A stretch of 64,000 nt of DNA from Bathymodiolus brooksi (Eukaryota; Mollusca; Bivalvia; Mytilida; Modiolidae). Position numbers and translations under genes: made by a program. The stretch is taken from assembly GCA_963680875.1 (NCBI GenBank), contig OY804575.1, forward strand, positions 105,269,505 through 105,333,504. Reading direction: 5' to 3'. Shown in pieces: positions 53,601 through 62,297 of the stretch. Below the pieces are notes generated by a model, which saw nothing but the letters and a program-made list of their open reading frames with translations, ran no database searches and was not told where the DNA came from. How positions within the stretch are numbered: position 1 is the first letter of the stretch; every line of letters begins with the position of its first letter.

Positions 53601-54675
53601 ACGATTGTATTACCATTTTTCCGTTTATATGACAACATTTTTTGCATTCCTCTTGCCTTTACCTAGACGAACACATAGTGAATGAATGAGTGAGTGGTTG
53701 TTGTTTAACGCCAAATGAGCAATATTTCAGCTATATTATCATGTGAACAAGTTACATTCGATAAGATGATAATGATGTCCGCTTTTTACTGGACAAAAGC
53801 GGTCAGTTGGATTTTTATAGTGCTAGCTCACTGGAACAGCAGTCCGTCCACTTGGACACACTATGAATTGCCTAATTCCGATTCAATCAGTATTTATTGT
53901 TACTCCTTAAAATTGCGAGCTTAGCAAAGAAGCAACAAATACCAATTTTACTGTCGTTGGTTTGATCCGACCGATGAGACTTACCCCCCCCCCCCCCCCC
54001 CCTTCCCCCCAAAAAAACCCAACAAAAATTAAAAACACTGATGTGGGACTAACACAGAGTACCTTCATCTGAATATAATGTCTTTGCATTGATCTTATGG
54101 TAGCTTCATTGACATTTAGCTATATATACTATCAGTGCCAAATCAAAATTCAAAACTTTTGTCTAGACTGAATAACTATAATAATTTGGTTAATAATACA
54201 GATTCGGAGTCGTCTGCACTTTACTCAACTATTAACAGTATTTAAAAAAATCGTCTATATGAACAAATATGTGATTTTTCCAGCCGAATACCACCATAAA
54301 TACATGTACCCCCGCAATACAATACAATGCCGTATGTAGTATAAACTATTAACAATAATCTTTCAAAACATTATTTTGTTGTATTTATTTTCGTATTTCA
54401 ACACAAGTCGATTAAATGCCCTCAAAACATTTTAATTGTATATATTAAAGTAATTGTGTAGGTTACCTTTTACTTTATAAATACAGTGTCATTATCGCTT
54501 TTAATGGTATGATTTTTATTTCATTTGCATATACCTAATATAATGCAATAAAAAATATATAGCATTTTATATATATTTTTTAAAAGTATAAAGATTAATT
54601 CTTTTAAAAAAAGCAAAGAAAATAGGACAAATATCAAGTTTGAAAATTGTACAAAATATATACTGACCTTTTCAT
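46849..54675 (-). CDS. NXPE-family-like type II membrane protein, complete five-exon model
   Basis: Exons 54675-54668, 53247-53170, 52324-51539, 50831-50782 and 47648-46849 join with agreeing phases into 574 codons including the stop, close to the usual NXPE length (about 550). Residues 1-10 are basic, and 11-28 form a signal-anchor (TLLLAFIIFCVGLSLFSY). The N-terminal domain (about 120-265) has YFNVGDAILVEIALYDIYG, KYGGDFLKIWMRESDKNAG and DHHNGNYTGVLRALWSGSP, the neurexophilin/filamin-like block of NXPE proteins. The C-terminal domain (about 310-573) has SPVGFFHQNKWHSLSC, YMIGDSSLRMW (370-377 GDSSLRMW, SGNH-esterase-like), IILHWYLH and a THPSQYINRQMVHN end. By family it should be a Golgi-type or secreted-pathway protein; NXPE enzymatic activity is not settled. 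Nothing in the coding frame is broken. Confidence 0.85.
47742..48118 (-). mobile_element. SINE family 1, full length, in intron 4
   Basis: Reversed: tail GTGATTGTTACTTAACGCCA first, then body, B-box AACCCACGACCTATCGCATT and A-box GCTAATCATTACACCACCGA last. A second, headless extension (48130-48232) repeats the A/B-box part, as if two copies inserted in tandem. Confidence 0.8.
48352..48371 (+). other. 20-bp word shared with the end of segment A
   Basis: ACATACCCTCCTTCCGGTA occurs here, in the NXPE intron, and at 9742, exactly where segment A stops. Confidence 0.5.
48830..48925 (+). repeat. Reverse-transcriptase-associated 3' repeat, scrap
   Basis: CTTTTAGCCGTTGTCTTTC and GCAGCTTCTGATTACCCCTA match the end part of the dispersed repeat. 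Confidence 0.4.
48971..49241 (+). mobile_element. SINE family 3, full length
   Basis: GGGCCCGGGTGGCTCAATAA head, GGTGTGGGTTCGCGCTCGG, body with GCTCGCCCATGGTCGGTGG, tail CGCCATGATATAGCTGAAAT ATTGCTGAAAATGGCGTTAA. The best reference copy of this family in the window. Confidence 0.8.
49313..49372 (+). mobile_element. Solo SINE tail with (AATC)n end
   Basis: CACGCCACGATATAGCTGAA ... GGCGTTAAACATC followed by AATCAATCAATCA. Confidence 0.6.
49622..49760. repeat. 62-bp inverted repeat, 15-bp loop
   Basis: Arms 49622-49683 and 49699-49760 differ at one position. They include CAGCCTTAAAATGGGAGACA and GTGAATCAATTGTACGGT. No open frame. It lies in intron 4 of the NXPE-like gene, so the transcript could form a long hairpin. 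Confidence 0.9.
49875..50005 (+). repeat. Tandem repeat, about 62-bp unit, two copies
   Basis: AAAAGAATTTGTTTAACTGC TTGGAGGCGTGGCTAATTAC then TAAACTTCATTCATA, twice. Confidence 0.85.
50455..50760 (-). repeat. Dispersed repeats (two families)
   Basis: 50455-50545 is a repeat shared with 54990-55090 and, inverted, 31590-31690. 50545-50760 is a reversed copy of the reverse-transcriptase-associated 3' repeat (GGCCAAAAGCAATGGGACAA, CCTGCTTCACTAGTGG). Confidence 0.6.
50782..50831 (-). CDS. NXPE-like gene, exon 4 (50 nt)
   Basis: Found by splice logic: acceptor AATTCATCAATAG, donor GGAG-GTAAGA. It needs two bases from exon 3 and lends one to exon 5, exactly the phases those exons require. Reads SNSRLFREIKIIIKG, matching the linker expected between the N- and C-terminal NXPE domains. 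Confidence 0.75.
51539..52324 (-). CDS. NXPE-like gene, exon 3 (N-terminal domain)
   Basis: Acceptor TTTTTATTTGTAG sits in a dispersed repeat; donor TTTAAG-GTGACA. 786 nt: a variable stem (SDNNTINTDAVSDEIF...), the conserved block YFNVGDAILVEIALYD through ALWSGSPIIKIMLSFPKETI, and a Cys-containing end (GMRWFCSLPEEEGFACDDWY). Confidence 0.85.
52325..52500 (-). repeat. Splice-end repeat (copy 4, directly before NXPE exon 3)
   Basis: Contains AATAAAAACGTAGATATCTA, ACACGTTTTTGGAATAACCT, ATCAGGTACGCTCAAAG and AAAGGGCCTAAAC. Its minus-strand end supplies the polypyrimidine tract and AG of the exon 3 acceptor. Confidence 0.75.
52748..52990 (-). mobile_element. SINE family 1 in intron 2, internally deleted
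   Basis: GAGTGATTGTTGTTTAACGT tail, ACCCAGTTGGACCCTTATAG body, then TCGAACCCACGATCTACCGC and GCTAACAAATACACCACCGA head. Confidence 0.75.
53042..53113. repeat. 15-bp inverted repeat
   Basis: TGCGGAACCGTAGCT pairs with AGCTACGGTTCCGCA across 42 bp. Confidence 0.7.
53170..53247 (-). CDS. NXPE-like gene, exon 2 (signal-anchor)
   Basis: 78-nt exon, acceptor GATGTTTATTACAG, donor TATAG-GTAAGT. Encodes SKHLSRATLLLAFIIFCVG LSLFSY, a basic stretch then a membrane span, consistent with type II topology. Confidence 0.75.
53389..53597. mobile_element. Two SINE family 2 heads in head-to-head inverted arrangement
   Basis: A plus-strand head and body (GTCGTGGTCCTGATCGTATG ... CAGTGACTTGCGGTGGTCGG) runs directly into a reversed head (GGCACTGATTACATAGGTAG ... 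GCGATCACGACCATGACGA). The outer ends form an inverted repeat. Confidence 0.7.
53684..53985 (-). mobile_element. SINE family 1, ends at a C run
   Basis: GAGTGGTTGTTGTTTAACGC tail and GTTGGATTTTTATAGTGCTA body; the head is replaced by a run of C (53985-54002). Confidence 0.7.
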
Positions 54676-54712
54676 TGTAGATGACCACGTCAATTGTAGA
54701 TGACCACGTCAG
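54668..54712 (-). CDS. NXPE-like gene, exon 1 (start codon) and doubled leader
   Basis: Reads ATG AAA AG then GTCAGTATA donor (54675-54668); joined to exon 2 it gives MKRSKHLS. Just upstream the leader contains a perfect 19-20 bp doubling (GACGTGGTCATCTACAAT, twice); the second copy runs into the start codon. TGACGT is a CREB-type word, but no regulatory role can be shown. Confidence 0.6.
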
Positions 54713-54989
54713 ACCGATATAAAAGATTTAAATGGTAGCCACAGACAATCTTGATCGAGACAATAACGGACCGCTACACACTAAATGGACATGTATAATC
54801 AGACATGTTTAAAACCAGAATGTTTATTTAAAATATCAATTAAGACCAGGATAATAAACTGTTGGTTCAATATTAAGTATTAATTTGTTTCCTTAAAAAG
54901 CAAAAACAACAAAACATAAACAGGCTCGCCCGCGCTCGATGTACGCAAGATGTATTTAAACATTATGCATGCAACAATAATACTTGTAA

Positions 54990-55090
54990 CATGAACACAT
55001 TCTTTTCTTTTGATCTTTTTGTGGTTTATATACCTGAATGTAAGCAACAGCTAAGAACTATGAAATAATACACGCAGATACGAGATATTA
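54990..55090 (+). repeat. Dispersed repeat shared with 50455-50545
   Basis: TTTATATACCTGAATGTAAG CAACAGCTAAGAACTATGAA. Confidence 0.55.
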
Positions 55091-56284
55091 CACACTTTAA
55101 ATCTGTAGCCCTTTTCACAAAAATTCTTACGATAAAAAATTGTCGTATTAAGAGAAAATTAAGAGAGCAATTCACCGTTAGCGCATTTTCTCTGACCGTA
55201 TGAGAAACCTCATTACACATATTAATACATGTTTATTGAAATAAATATGATTTAATACAAACAGACGCTACAAATGAGATTGTTGTTTACTCCTTTCTGG
55301 CGTGACTAATAACAGAGTCCAACGATGCATTCCGTAGATTTACCTTTTCAATGCAGCAAAGTGTATCGTTTACATATCAACTACCATATGACCAAAAAAA
55401 ATCAGGATAATTCTTTTAATTTTAGATTTGGAATTGGGAACGGTCGACAATCAAAAAGACTACTTGCAAACTTGGGAGAATTCTTCTTTTTCATTATTAT
55501 TATTTTTACAGGAATACGGGATTTTCTTCTAGACATCTACTTCGCTTACAAAAGTTTTGTATGAACAGGCGCTATAGGACTGGAAGTTTCTGCATCCAAT
55601 AATATCGTTTCGATATTGCCTTTATATTAGTAATATAATTTATTAATATCTGGCAACTTCGATGATCATCGAACACTGTGGCAATACATAAGTGTACATT
55701 CTGATGTTATATTAATATATAACAGCCAGGGATATTTATTCGTCTTCATGATTGATCGATGCTAAACACATCTTAATTTGAGTTATTTCAGAAAAATCGG
55801 GATAAATTTTCATCAGTAAAAGAACAAGCGTTTAATTTTATGTGGGATGGGATTAATTGAGGGAAGGGGGGGGGGGGGTGTAAATATTTTGCTGAAACAC
55901 AACCGATAAAATGAATTATCCAGCATGGATAATATATACGAATAGGGGTTTTTTCGAACTCCATTACCCTTAGCTGCAATAATGTAGCTCCTGTGACAAA
56001 CTTGTGTCTCGGCAGAGCTACAACGCGGTCCCATTCGTCACAATGGAGCAAAAAAAAAGTTGCAGTTGAAACATAAAAACTCACTATTTACGCTTCAAAC
56101 ATTTCATTAAAACAATTACTGATGATCACAGTCCTTGTTAAATCGGTTTGGCTGAGAAATATATGCTTTTCAAAGTTAGCAACAACCTTGTTCAAATTTA
56201 TCGATCGTTTTCCATAACCGGAAACTACGGAAGGCGGAGCTTTTCTAAATATGGTATTTCTTATTACAACCTGATGTAAACATT
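55091..56284. other. No gene recognised
   Basis: Frames of 60-98 codons on both strands lack family resemblance; there is a short G run near 55867. Confidence 0.4.
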
Positions 56285-56361
56285 CCAATCGTAACTACTC
56301 GGCCATTCTCGCTACCCTGTTATTTGCAGGGTAGCGAGAATGGCCGAGTAGTTACGATTGG
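56285..56361. repeat. Perfect 35-bp palindrome arms, 7-bp loop
   Basis: CCAATCGTAACTACTCGGCC ATTCTCGCTACCCTG pairs exactly with 56327-56361. The right arm is the start of a candidate exon (56330-56485). Confidence 0.9.
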
Positions 56362-56485
56362 TAAACGTTCACGCCTAAATCGCCAAATATGGTATCGACA
56401 TCCAAATAGTGAGGCCGGAAATGACGAAATTCAAAATTTTCAAAGAGAAGATTTTATTTTGTGGGAATTACATTCTAAAATACTG
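56330..56485 (+). CDS. Orphan exon of an unrecognised protein
   Basis: Acceptor TATTTGCAG and strong donor CTG-GTAAGTGA frame 156 nt in phase 0 to 0. Reads GSENGRVVTIGKRSRLNRQ then WYRHPNSEAGNDEIQNF and EDFILWELHSKIL. The composition is protein-like (charged, one W-Y-R-H stretch). I do not recognise the family. No neighbouring exon with certain phase match was found; candidates are at 56850-56985 and 57240-57516. Confidence 0.4.
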
Positions 56486-56849
56486 GTAAGTGATAAAAAC
56501 TTGTTATAATAATGGACAAACGGAAAGGTTATGTCTTATTATTGATAAATGCAGGCGTCAGAAGCTCTGTAAGCGAGCGCAAAAAATCTCGGCGGCTGCT
56601 CCATTACGTGTAATGGCATCCCGTTATAACCCTTGCGAGTAAGCGAGCATTAAGGGTTTTATTATTAGAACTACATTACCCTCAGAGAGTCGTGCAATAA
56701 ACAACCACCTCGATGTGATATTGCATGGCTTCATGTTACAAATTATTTATACCACGGTTTTCCGAGTTAAACAATACATGTACGCACAATAGATACGTAC
56801 AATGATAACGAATATCTTATTGTAAAACTTTTAAGTTTTCAATAAGTTT

Positions 56850-56985
56850 CCCCTTCATTGACAATCAAGGACGACCAGGAACGACAAGAAGAAAAACGAT
56901 TAAATCGGTAAAAGCCCCGAAAACACGTGTCTACGATGCCCTATGTACTTGTAATCCTGTCTCAGGAGAAAAGGTGTTCTGATCT
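56850..56985 (+). CDS. Possible terminal exon, basic
   Basis: An open frame reads QGRPGTTRRKTIKSVKAPK then TRVYDALCTCNPVSGEKVF and a stop. It sits between the two other orphan exons, but its acceptor phases do not fit the 56.3-kb exon. Weak. Confidence 0.25.
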
Positions 56986-56998
56986 ACACCCATTTATT

Positions 56999-57105
56999 GA
57001 CAAGTCGGTGGTTTTCTCCGGGTCCTCCGGTTTCCTCCATCATGAAAACTGACCGCCACGATATAACTGAAATATTGTTGAAAGTGGCGTTAAACACCAT
57101 CAAAC
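56999..57105 (+). mobile_element. SINE family 2, 3' part
   Basis: AAGTCGGTGGTTTTCTCCGG then AACTGACCGCCACGATATAA and AGTGGCGTTAAACACCATCA. Confidence 0.75.
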
Positions 57106-57239
57106 AAACAAAAAAACATTTATTGATAATGATTGTGAAATTTTAATATTTATTCCCAATACAAAAGCGTGCGAACTCGGTGCACGCAGCAAGAAAGTGA
57201 TCCAAAACCTTATTACCAGAAGTCACTTCTATTGGCCCA

Positions 57240-57516
57240 GGTTACTTAACCTTTTTAATATTTCCATTATACTCAAACAAAACGCTGGAAAATACAAATA
57301 TTCTTTGGTAATGACATTTCCTGGGGTTAAAGTATTTTCTCCAATCGTTACAATAAATACATATAAGTTTATATGTGTATTTCCGTTGGAGATCCAGTTA
57401 TCAAGAGACTATGGTTGGGATCCCACTAACCGGTTTAAACTCGACACATTTGTGTGCCTTTCCCAAGACAAGACATGGATTTCCAACGTCACATGTCGTG
57501 GTCTTTTTTCTGTTCA
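57240..57516 (+). CDS. Orphan exon with sushi-like spacing
   Basis: Open frame ending at donor TTCA-GTAAGT. It reads AGKYKYSLVMTFPGVKVFS, TYKFICVFPLEIQLSRDYG, WDPTNRFKLDTFVCLSQDKT and WISNVTCRGLF. The C...C..D.TW....C end is faintly like a sushi/CCP module but incomplete. Acceptor uncertain (CCCAG at 57240 or ACCAG at 57221). Function unknown. Confidence 0.35.
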
Positions 57517-57805
57517 GTAAGTTAGAATGAGAGGTGATAGAATTGATGACAATCACTGTTTAAACTCTCTTTTCATATAACTTCTTCATTTGTTTATATT
57601 TTTTTTTATTTTCTTTTGTTTACGCATCATATTAGGAATATACCATGTCTGATTTTTTATTAATTTTACCAGAAATTGCTTAGTAAGTCTACATTTAATT
57701 TCTCAGATTTTTCCCAAATCTGTTCATTTCGAACTATGGAACGAAAGATGATAGCATTAACACAGTATGTGTATCTTATTTTAGATGAGACCTTATCTGT
57801 GGTTT

Positions 57806-57985
57806 ATTGATTAGCCTGTTCGCCTCGAGTGAGGTAGATTGTGGGTTTGAGTACCGATCCTCTTTCTCCAGACTAAACACGAATCATTTAGGAGTAAGAA
57901 CAAATACTGGTTAGCTCGAATCAGCATAATGTGTCGAGGTGGAGCGGCATGTTTATCCACACACTGTTGTTTCAGTGCGGTAACA
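57806..57985 (+). mobile_element. SINE family 1, truncated
   Basis: GTTCGCCTCGAGTGAGGTAG ATTGTGGGTTTGAGTACC, then CATAATGTGTCGAGGTGGAG; the tail is missing. Confidence 0.65.
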
Positions 57986-58173
57986 CGGAGGGGAAAGACA
58001 TGTCTATCCATTCACCATGCGGTAGCACCATTCAGTCACTCACTCCTATTTATATATGTTGGGGTCCATCATGTAACTCTTCCGATTGATATTTATAGTT
58101 CCCAAGAACTTTTAAAGAAAAAGAAAGTTAAAGATGAAGAAACGACACAAATAAATCACAACTTTATACTTAA

Positions 58174-58318
58174 GAAATAATTCATGGAAGCCAGAATGTG
58201 CTTTGAGTTTTAACATGGGTTGGCGGATATTAGTAAACCTCTGGCTCGGGATAAAATACTAATATCCGCCAACCCATGTTAAAACTCAAAGCACATTCTG
58301 GCTTCCATGAATTATTTC
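58174..58318. repeat. Perfect 62-bp inverted repeat, 21-bp loop
   Basis: Arms 58174-58235 and 58257-58318 are identical over all 62 bp (GAAATAATTCATGGAAGCCA ... GGTTGGCGGATATTAGTA). No open frame spans it. A mismatch-free stem of this length points to recent formation or ongoing conversion. Confidence 0.95.
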
Positions 58319-58319
58319 G

Positions 58320-59030
58320 ATTCTGATATGTCTAAGAGAACAAATACGGTAGTACACTTTGATTGGAAGACGCTAATTTATATTTACGTTTGCGGACAAT
58401 GTCGCACACAATTTATGCTGCCGAATTCGAGCAGACGATAGTTCATCAACGTGTACATTTACGACGGAAAGTCAGTCACATGCACCGGCGCATGTGCTAA
58501 TGAGATTATACCCAATCGATAAATCGCTCGTTTTTTTACAAAGCGAAAGAAGGACGCTATGTTAGAATTGTTGATATACTATTGTAAAATTGTTGTAGCA
58601 GTCATTTGTCTCCGAGTTGTCATTGTTCTTTGCTGTGGTTGTTTCATTGATTGTATTTGTTATTTTATTGTGATGTTTGTCATACTGATGACATTTTGTC
58701 TTAAATTCAAGATTATTTTTCCAGTATTTAATGATCTTTCTTAGAGACACGTATTCTAGAGTGAAAAGTACAGATGTAAATTTTTCAGTCAGAAATATAA
58801 GGAATACTTTCTATTAGCAAACTCGGGACCGCATTACACTTACTTTTAGGCATGAGGTATACTCAGGGTTGAAGTAATCAGGTTAATAGCGAAATACAAA
58901 AGAAAAAAATTCCCCTCGATACTGAATTCTTAAATGAGTTTCAGATTGATTTGGATTAATGTTCACTCACATTCACACCCTGTGTTGTGTGTAAAGTGTA
59001 TTTTGTGAAGGAGGTAATGTTAGAAATCTT
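58320..59030. other. No gene recognised
   Basis: Frames around 58560-58750 on both strands are hydrophobic or low-complexity shadows without support. Confidence 0.4.
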
Positions 59031-59034
59031 ACTG

Positions 59035-59145
59035 AAATATAAAAACGTAAATACCAAATAGTACCACGGCGCGTTTCTGGAATAACCTTAATCAGATACG
59101 CTAAAAGTCAAAAGGCTAAAATGACAAAGTCTTTCGGAACAAGAA
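59035..59145 (-). repeat. Splice-end repeat (copy 5, acceptor-like end)
   Basis: Contains GGCGCGTTTCTGGAATAACC and ATCAGATACGCTAAAAG; the minus-strand end reads TTTTTATATTTCAG followed by TAAGATTTC. An acceptor is present but no exon was found next to it. Confidence 0.6.
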
Positions 59146-59167
59146 ACTACGCTAAAATATTGGTTTT

Positions 59168-59450
59168 CATACGAGACGGTTTTATTGGTGATGGAACTGG
59201 CGTACCCGGAGAAAACCACTGACTTTCCGAAAGTCACTAACAAACTATATACCACATTAGGTTCTACTAGTGGAGCAGGAACAGCTTGCCCTTTCGTAGC
59301 ATATATATTAGTTCACCTCCAGTTTAAGCGGGGTTCTTGTTGCCCAATTTTTGCGTTCTGTGTACAGTTTTGTTGAACATTGTCTTTTTTTTCTTTTTGG
59401 CTGTTGTACCTACTTCGATTTGCAGCTTCTGATTACCAATTTGATTTCTT
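59168..59450. mobile_element. SINE body (-) followed by reverse-transcriptase-associated 3' repeat (+)
   Basis: 59168-59262: GGTTTTATTGGTGATGGAAC, ACCCGGAGAAAACCACTGAC. 59265-59450: ACTAGTGGAGCAGGAACAGC and GCAGCTTCTGATTACCAATT. Confidence 0.6.
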
Positions 59451-59461
59451 AATTTTTTTTT

Positions 59462-59583
59462 TGAATCGACCACAACTCATCCATCATGGGCGGGAGCCCA
59501 AGTCGCAACTTTAGTGGTGATAGGCACCGCTTGTATAGGTAGATGTATTTCCAATTATCATATGATCACGGCAATGACGTCCC
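59462..59583 (-). mobile_element. SINE family 2, head only
   Basis: GTGGTGATAGGCACCGCTTG then TCATATGATCACGGCAATGA. Confidence 0.6.
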
Positions 59584-60028
59584 CCGTTGGCGAAAAATGA
59601 AAAGATATTTTTGTTAAATTAGTGATATGGTGAACATGGTGACCATTTGTCCTTTTGATTATAATATAACTCCCTTTATAAACACAATGTTGAGCCTTTC
59701 CTACCTGTAAGAAAAGTGTGAAGATACTGTAAATCGAAAGACAGGTAAAGCAATGGCTTAAAGAAAAGGTTAAAAGGAACAAACAATGTTCGAAAAAACA
59801 ATATACAGAAAATTAAATATTGAGCAACACGAACATTCAACATCAATAAAAGCCGGGGAAATCTCAGAAGCTCCGGAATAGTTAACAGTTCCTGTATCAC
59901 CTGTGGCACCCGTCGTGCTACCATTGTTAAATATCCGTCGATACATCACGAAAGAAGAAAGGGCATGATTGTGACGACAACACACGAAACATATCCGTGA
60001 TAATCTTTGACACAGATATTCCGTATCT

Positions 60029-60175
60029 GGACTGGGTTACACAAACCTCAATTAATTTTAAGTCTCAATTAAACCTTAAGTGTAAATGAATTTCATGTAC
60101 ATTCGAAGTAAATATAAGTGTCAATTAAGTTTTGATTGATACTTAGATTTAATTGAAATTTGTGCAACCCAGTCC
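60029..60175. mobile_element. 147-bp MITE with inverted ends
   Basis: GGACTGGGTTACACAAAC..TCAATTAA mirrored by TTAATTGAAATTTGTGCAAC CCAGTCC. AT-rich centre, no frame. Confidence 0.7.
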
Positions 60176-60352
60176 TGGTTTCCAAGAAATGATGGGACCT
60201 TAAAAATTTCGAAGTGGTGACTCAACTTAACCAATAGGAACCCTTGGCTAAGTAGGTTCATTATTAGCAACAGCCCTCTATAAAGAAAATCCAGAGAAGA
60301 AACACAAGCTCTTGAATATCGTATCAGCTGAGAGATATACCCCATATGCAGG

Positions 60353-60427
60353 TGTTGTTGGGATTATGCTACATATAAATGTAAAGTTTGTAGTGAAGTT
60401 TCGTTCTCAATCGGTCTTACTGCCAGA
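60353..60427. repeat. 73-bp direct repeat, copy 1 (copy 2 at 61553-61627)
   Basis: GTTGGGATTATGCTACATAT ... CAATCGGTCTTACTGCCA occurs at both places with one or two changes. Confidence 0.8.
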
Positions 60428-60741
60428 CAATTTATATGTGTAGGCTAAGGCATGAAGAAGAACTAGCTGTGTCTGTCATATCATTTATATCAAGTTCATT
60501 GGAACAGATCCCAACATATTCACCAAACTTAGATATTTTTAGAGAAAGGACATCACACATATAGCGGAAAGTGATATTAAAGAGTCATGCTAGCTTCTTT
60601 TCTGTTTTCTTGAGAAACCCTTGCACTAAGGCTGCTTCATACGAAATATATATTATATACATGCATATACGATTTTTTTCCTCGGGTTGTGGATCTCCTC
60701 CAATAGTAGTGTGCTATTTTTTGTTTTTCCATTTTATTATA

Positions 60742-60832
60742 GGGTTAGGGTTATCATATTTAACGCCACTTTTTAACAATATTTCAGCTATATCGTGGCG
60801 GTCAGTTTTATTGGTGAAGGAACCCTCATTTT
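60742..60832 (-). mobile_element. SINE tail fragment
   Basis: TTTAACGCCACTTTTTAACA then CTATATCGTGGCGGTCAGTT. Confidence 0.65.
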
Positions 60833-61112
60833 ATTATACGCAGTACACAAAATAAGAAAGACTGTTCGATAACTGTTGAGTTACATGCGAAGATAGTTAT
60901 TTTGATTGATTGTTAGTGTTCGATTCCTCAATTGACACTTCGTAACTCAACTAAACACGACACATACAAAAATGACATATACCACTGGAATCAAACATCG
61001 TTACCGTCAGCATCTAATGATGATCTACCTGAAAATAAAGTTGAAGAATATGTGACATCTAAATAAACATTGAAAAAATATATACGACTCTCTTTGAGAG
61101 TGAGAACTACTT

Positions 61113-61358
61113 GGGCCGTCGTGGTCCTGATTGTATTGTAGTTGATTTACAAATACCTGTGGAATCCGTATCCCTCACCACTAAAGGAATGAGTTCGAAA
61201 CCCGCTCATGGCGAAGTGTACTCGATACAACATAAAGTTTGTCAGTGACTTGCCGCAGGTCGGTGGTTTTCTCCTGTACTCCGGTTTCCTCCAACAATAA
61301 AACTGACTCCCACGATATAACTGAAATATTGTTGAAAGTGGAGTTAAACACCATAAAT
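61113..61358 (+). mobile_element. SINE family 2, full length
   Basis: GGGCCGTCGTGGTCCTGATT head, GAATGAGTTCGAAACCCGC B-box, AGTTTGTCAGTGACTTGCCG body, ATTGTTGAAAGTGGAGTTAA tail. Confidence 0.8.
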
Positions 61359-61795
61359 ATATTGCCAATATGACACGACACCTCTATATACTAAATAATA
61401 TGTTCATTTCACATAGGTTCTGTACCCCACAATTTCACAACCTTTCTTTTTTTTATATAAAAATACACATTATATATTACGGATTTAGTTTGTTGCACAA
61501 ATTTTCATTGGGTTTTCAACCATGAATGTCGGCATATATTCGGATTACTGGTGCTGTTGGGATTATGCTACATATAAATGTAAAGTTTGTAGTGAAATTT
61601 CGTTCTCAATCGGTCTTACTGCCAATAACAACACGGCCGATAAAAATAGAAATATTTACGCTTCAGCTGAATCGATAACATAATACGGAATAATCAATGT
61701 ATTTTTACCAAATTAAATGCTGTTTTTATACTCAAAAAGGCCGTTTGAAAAAAAAATCTTACAACAGTTAATTCCGTCACAAACACCAGATCGAT

Positions 61796-62023
61796 TCAGC
61801 AAACTCTTTTATTATACCTTACATTATATATTATATATAAAATAAAAGTGATGTCTTTACAAAATTGGTACCCCAGGGAAACATCACTGTTGTTCACAGG
61901 TCGACAAATGTTATGTTCCATGTCTGTCCAGAAATGTTTCCGTTTTTGCATTCCGGAATTACAATCTTGACCGGAAGTTATTAACACAAATATGAAGTTT
62001 CTGAAAACACAAGATAAAAACAC
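61796..62023 (-). CDS. Small secreted-type Cys-containing ORF
   Basis: 75 codons; starts MFLSCVFRNFIFVLITSGQ, a plausible signal peptide, then DCNSGMQKRKHFWTDMEH, ICRPVNNSDVSLGYQFCKD. Alternatively 62008 is an acceptor (TCTTGTGTTTTCAG) and the ORF is an internal exon ending at TTTT-GTAAAG after YQF. Both readings keep the Cys-rich part. Family not recognised. Confidence 0.35.
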   Translation of the reverse strand: MFLSCVFRNFIFVLITSGQDCNSGMQKRKHFWTDMEHNICRPVNNSDVSLGYQFCKDITFILYIIYNVRYNKRVC

Positions 62024-62250
62024 ACAAATAAGTGTTTATTGCATCCAACATTATTGTAAATAGAGTTTCGGTATAATAAAACAATTATAAGAATGAGCAG
62101 TCAACTGTTTTAAAAGGTCACCCTTTTCTTGTCCTGTCATAGAAAATTTCATATGAAATGAACCTCTTTTAAGAGGTCACCTGTCTTGTAACGTTACTTT
62201 TTCTTTGTCCCAAACGCGACCTCTTAGTACGGGTATGACTGTATAATATA

Positions 62251-62297
62251 GAAAATAATGAAAACAAGAAATTTAATATCTAAGATCGGAAATATAT
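62251..62297. repeat. Direct repeat flanking the glycine-rich gene (partner 63121-63167)
   Basis: ATAATGAAAACAAGAA.TTTAA then ATCTAAGATCGGAA occurs on both sides of the gene in the same orientation. Confidence 0.75.

Larger units (their letters stand above)
59740..60560 (-). pseudogene. Reverse transcriptase 4 (fragment) with its 3' repeat, split by a MITE
   Basis: Minus frame 60345-60121 reads GYISQLIRYSRACVSSLDFL then GLLLIMNLLSQGFLLVKLSH, the thumb region of the 30-kb copy. Debris of the upstream part extends to about 60560. The 3' repeat follows at 59980-59740 (CCTGTATCACCTGTGGCACC). A 147-bp MITE (60029-60175) lies between the two. Confidence 0.6.

Noticed and set aside
55325..55564. 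79-residue plus-strand ORF
   Set aside because: Low-complexity Phe/Ile run, no signal or domain, no splice context.
57811..58180. ORFs on both strands near 57.8-58.2 kb
   Set aside because: They lie over a SINE family 1 fragment and its flank; no independent support.
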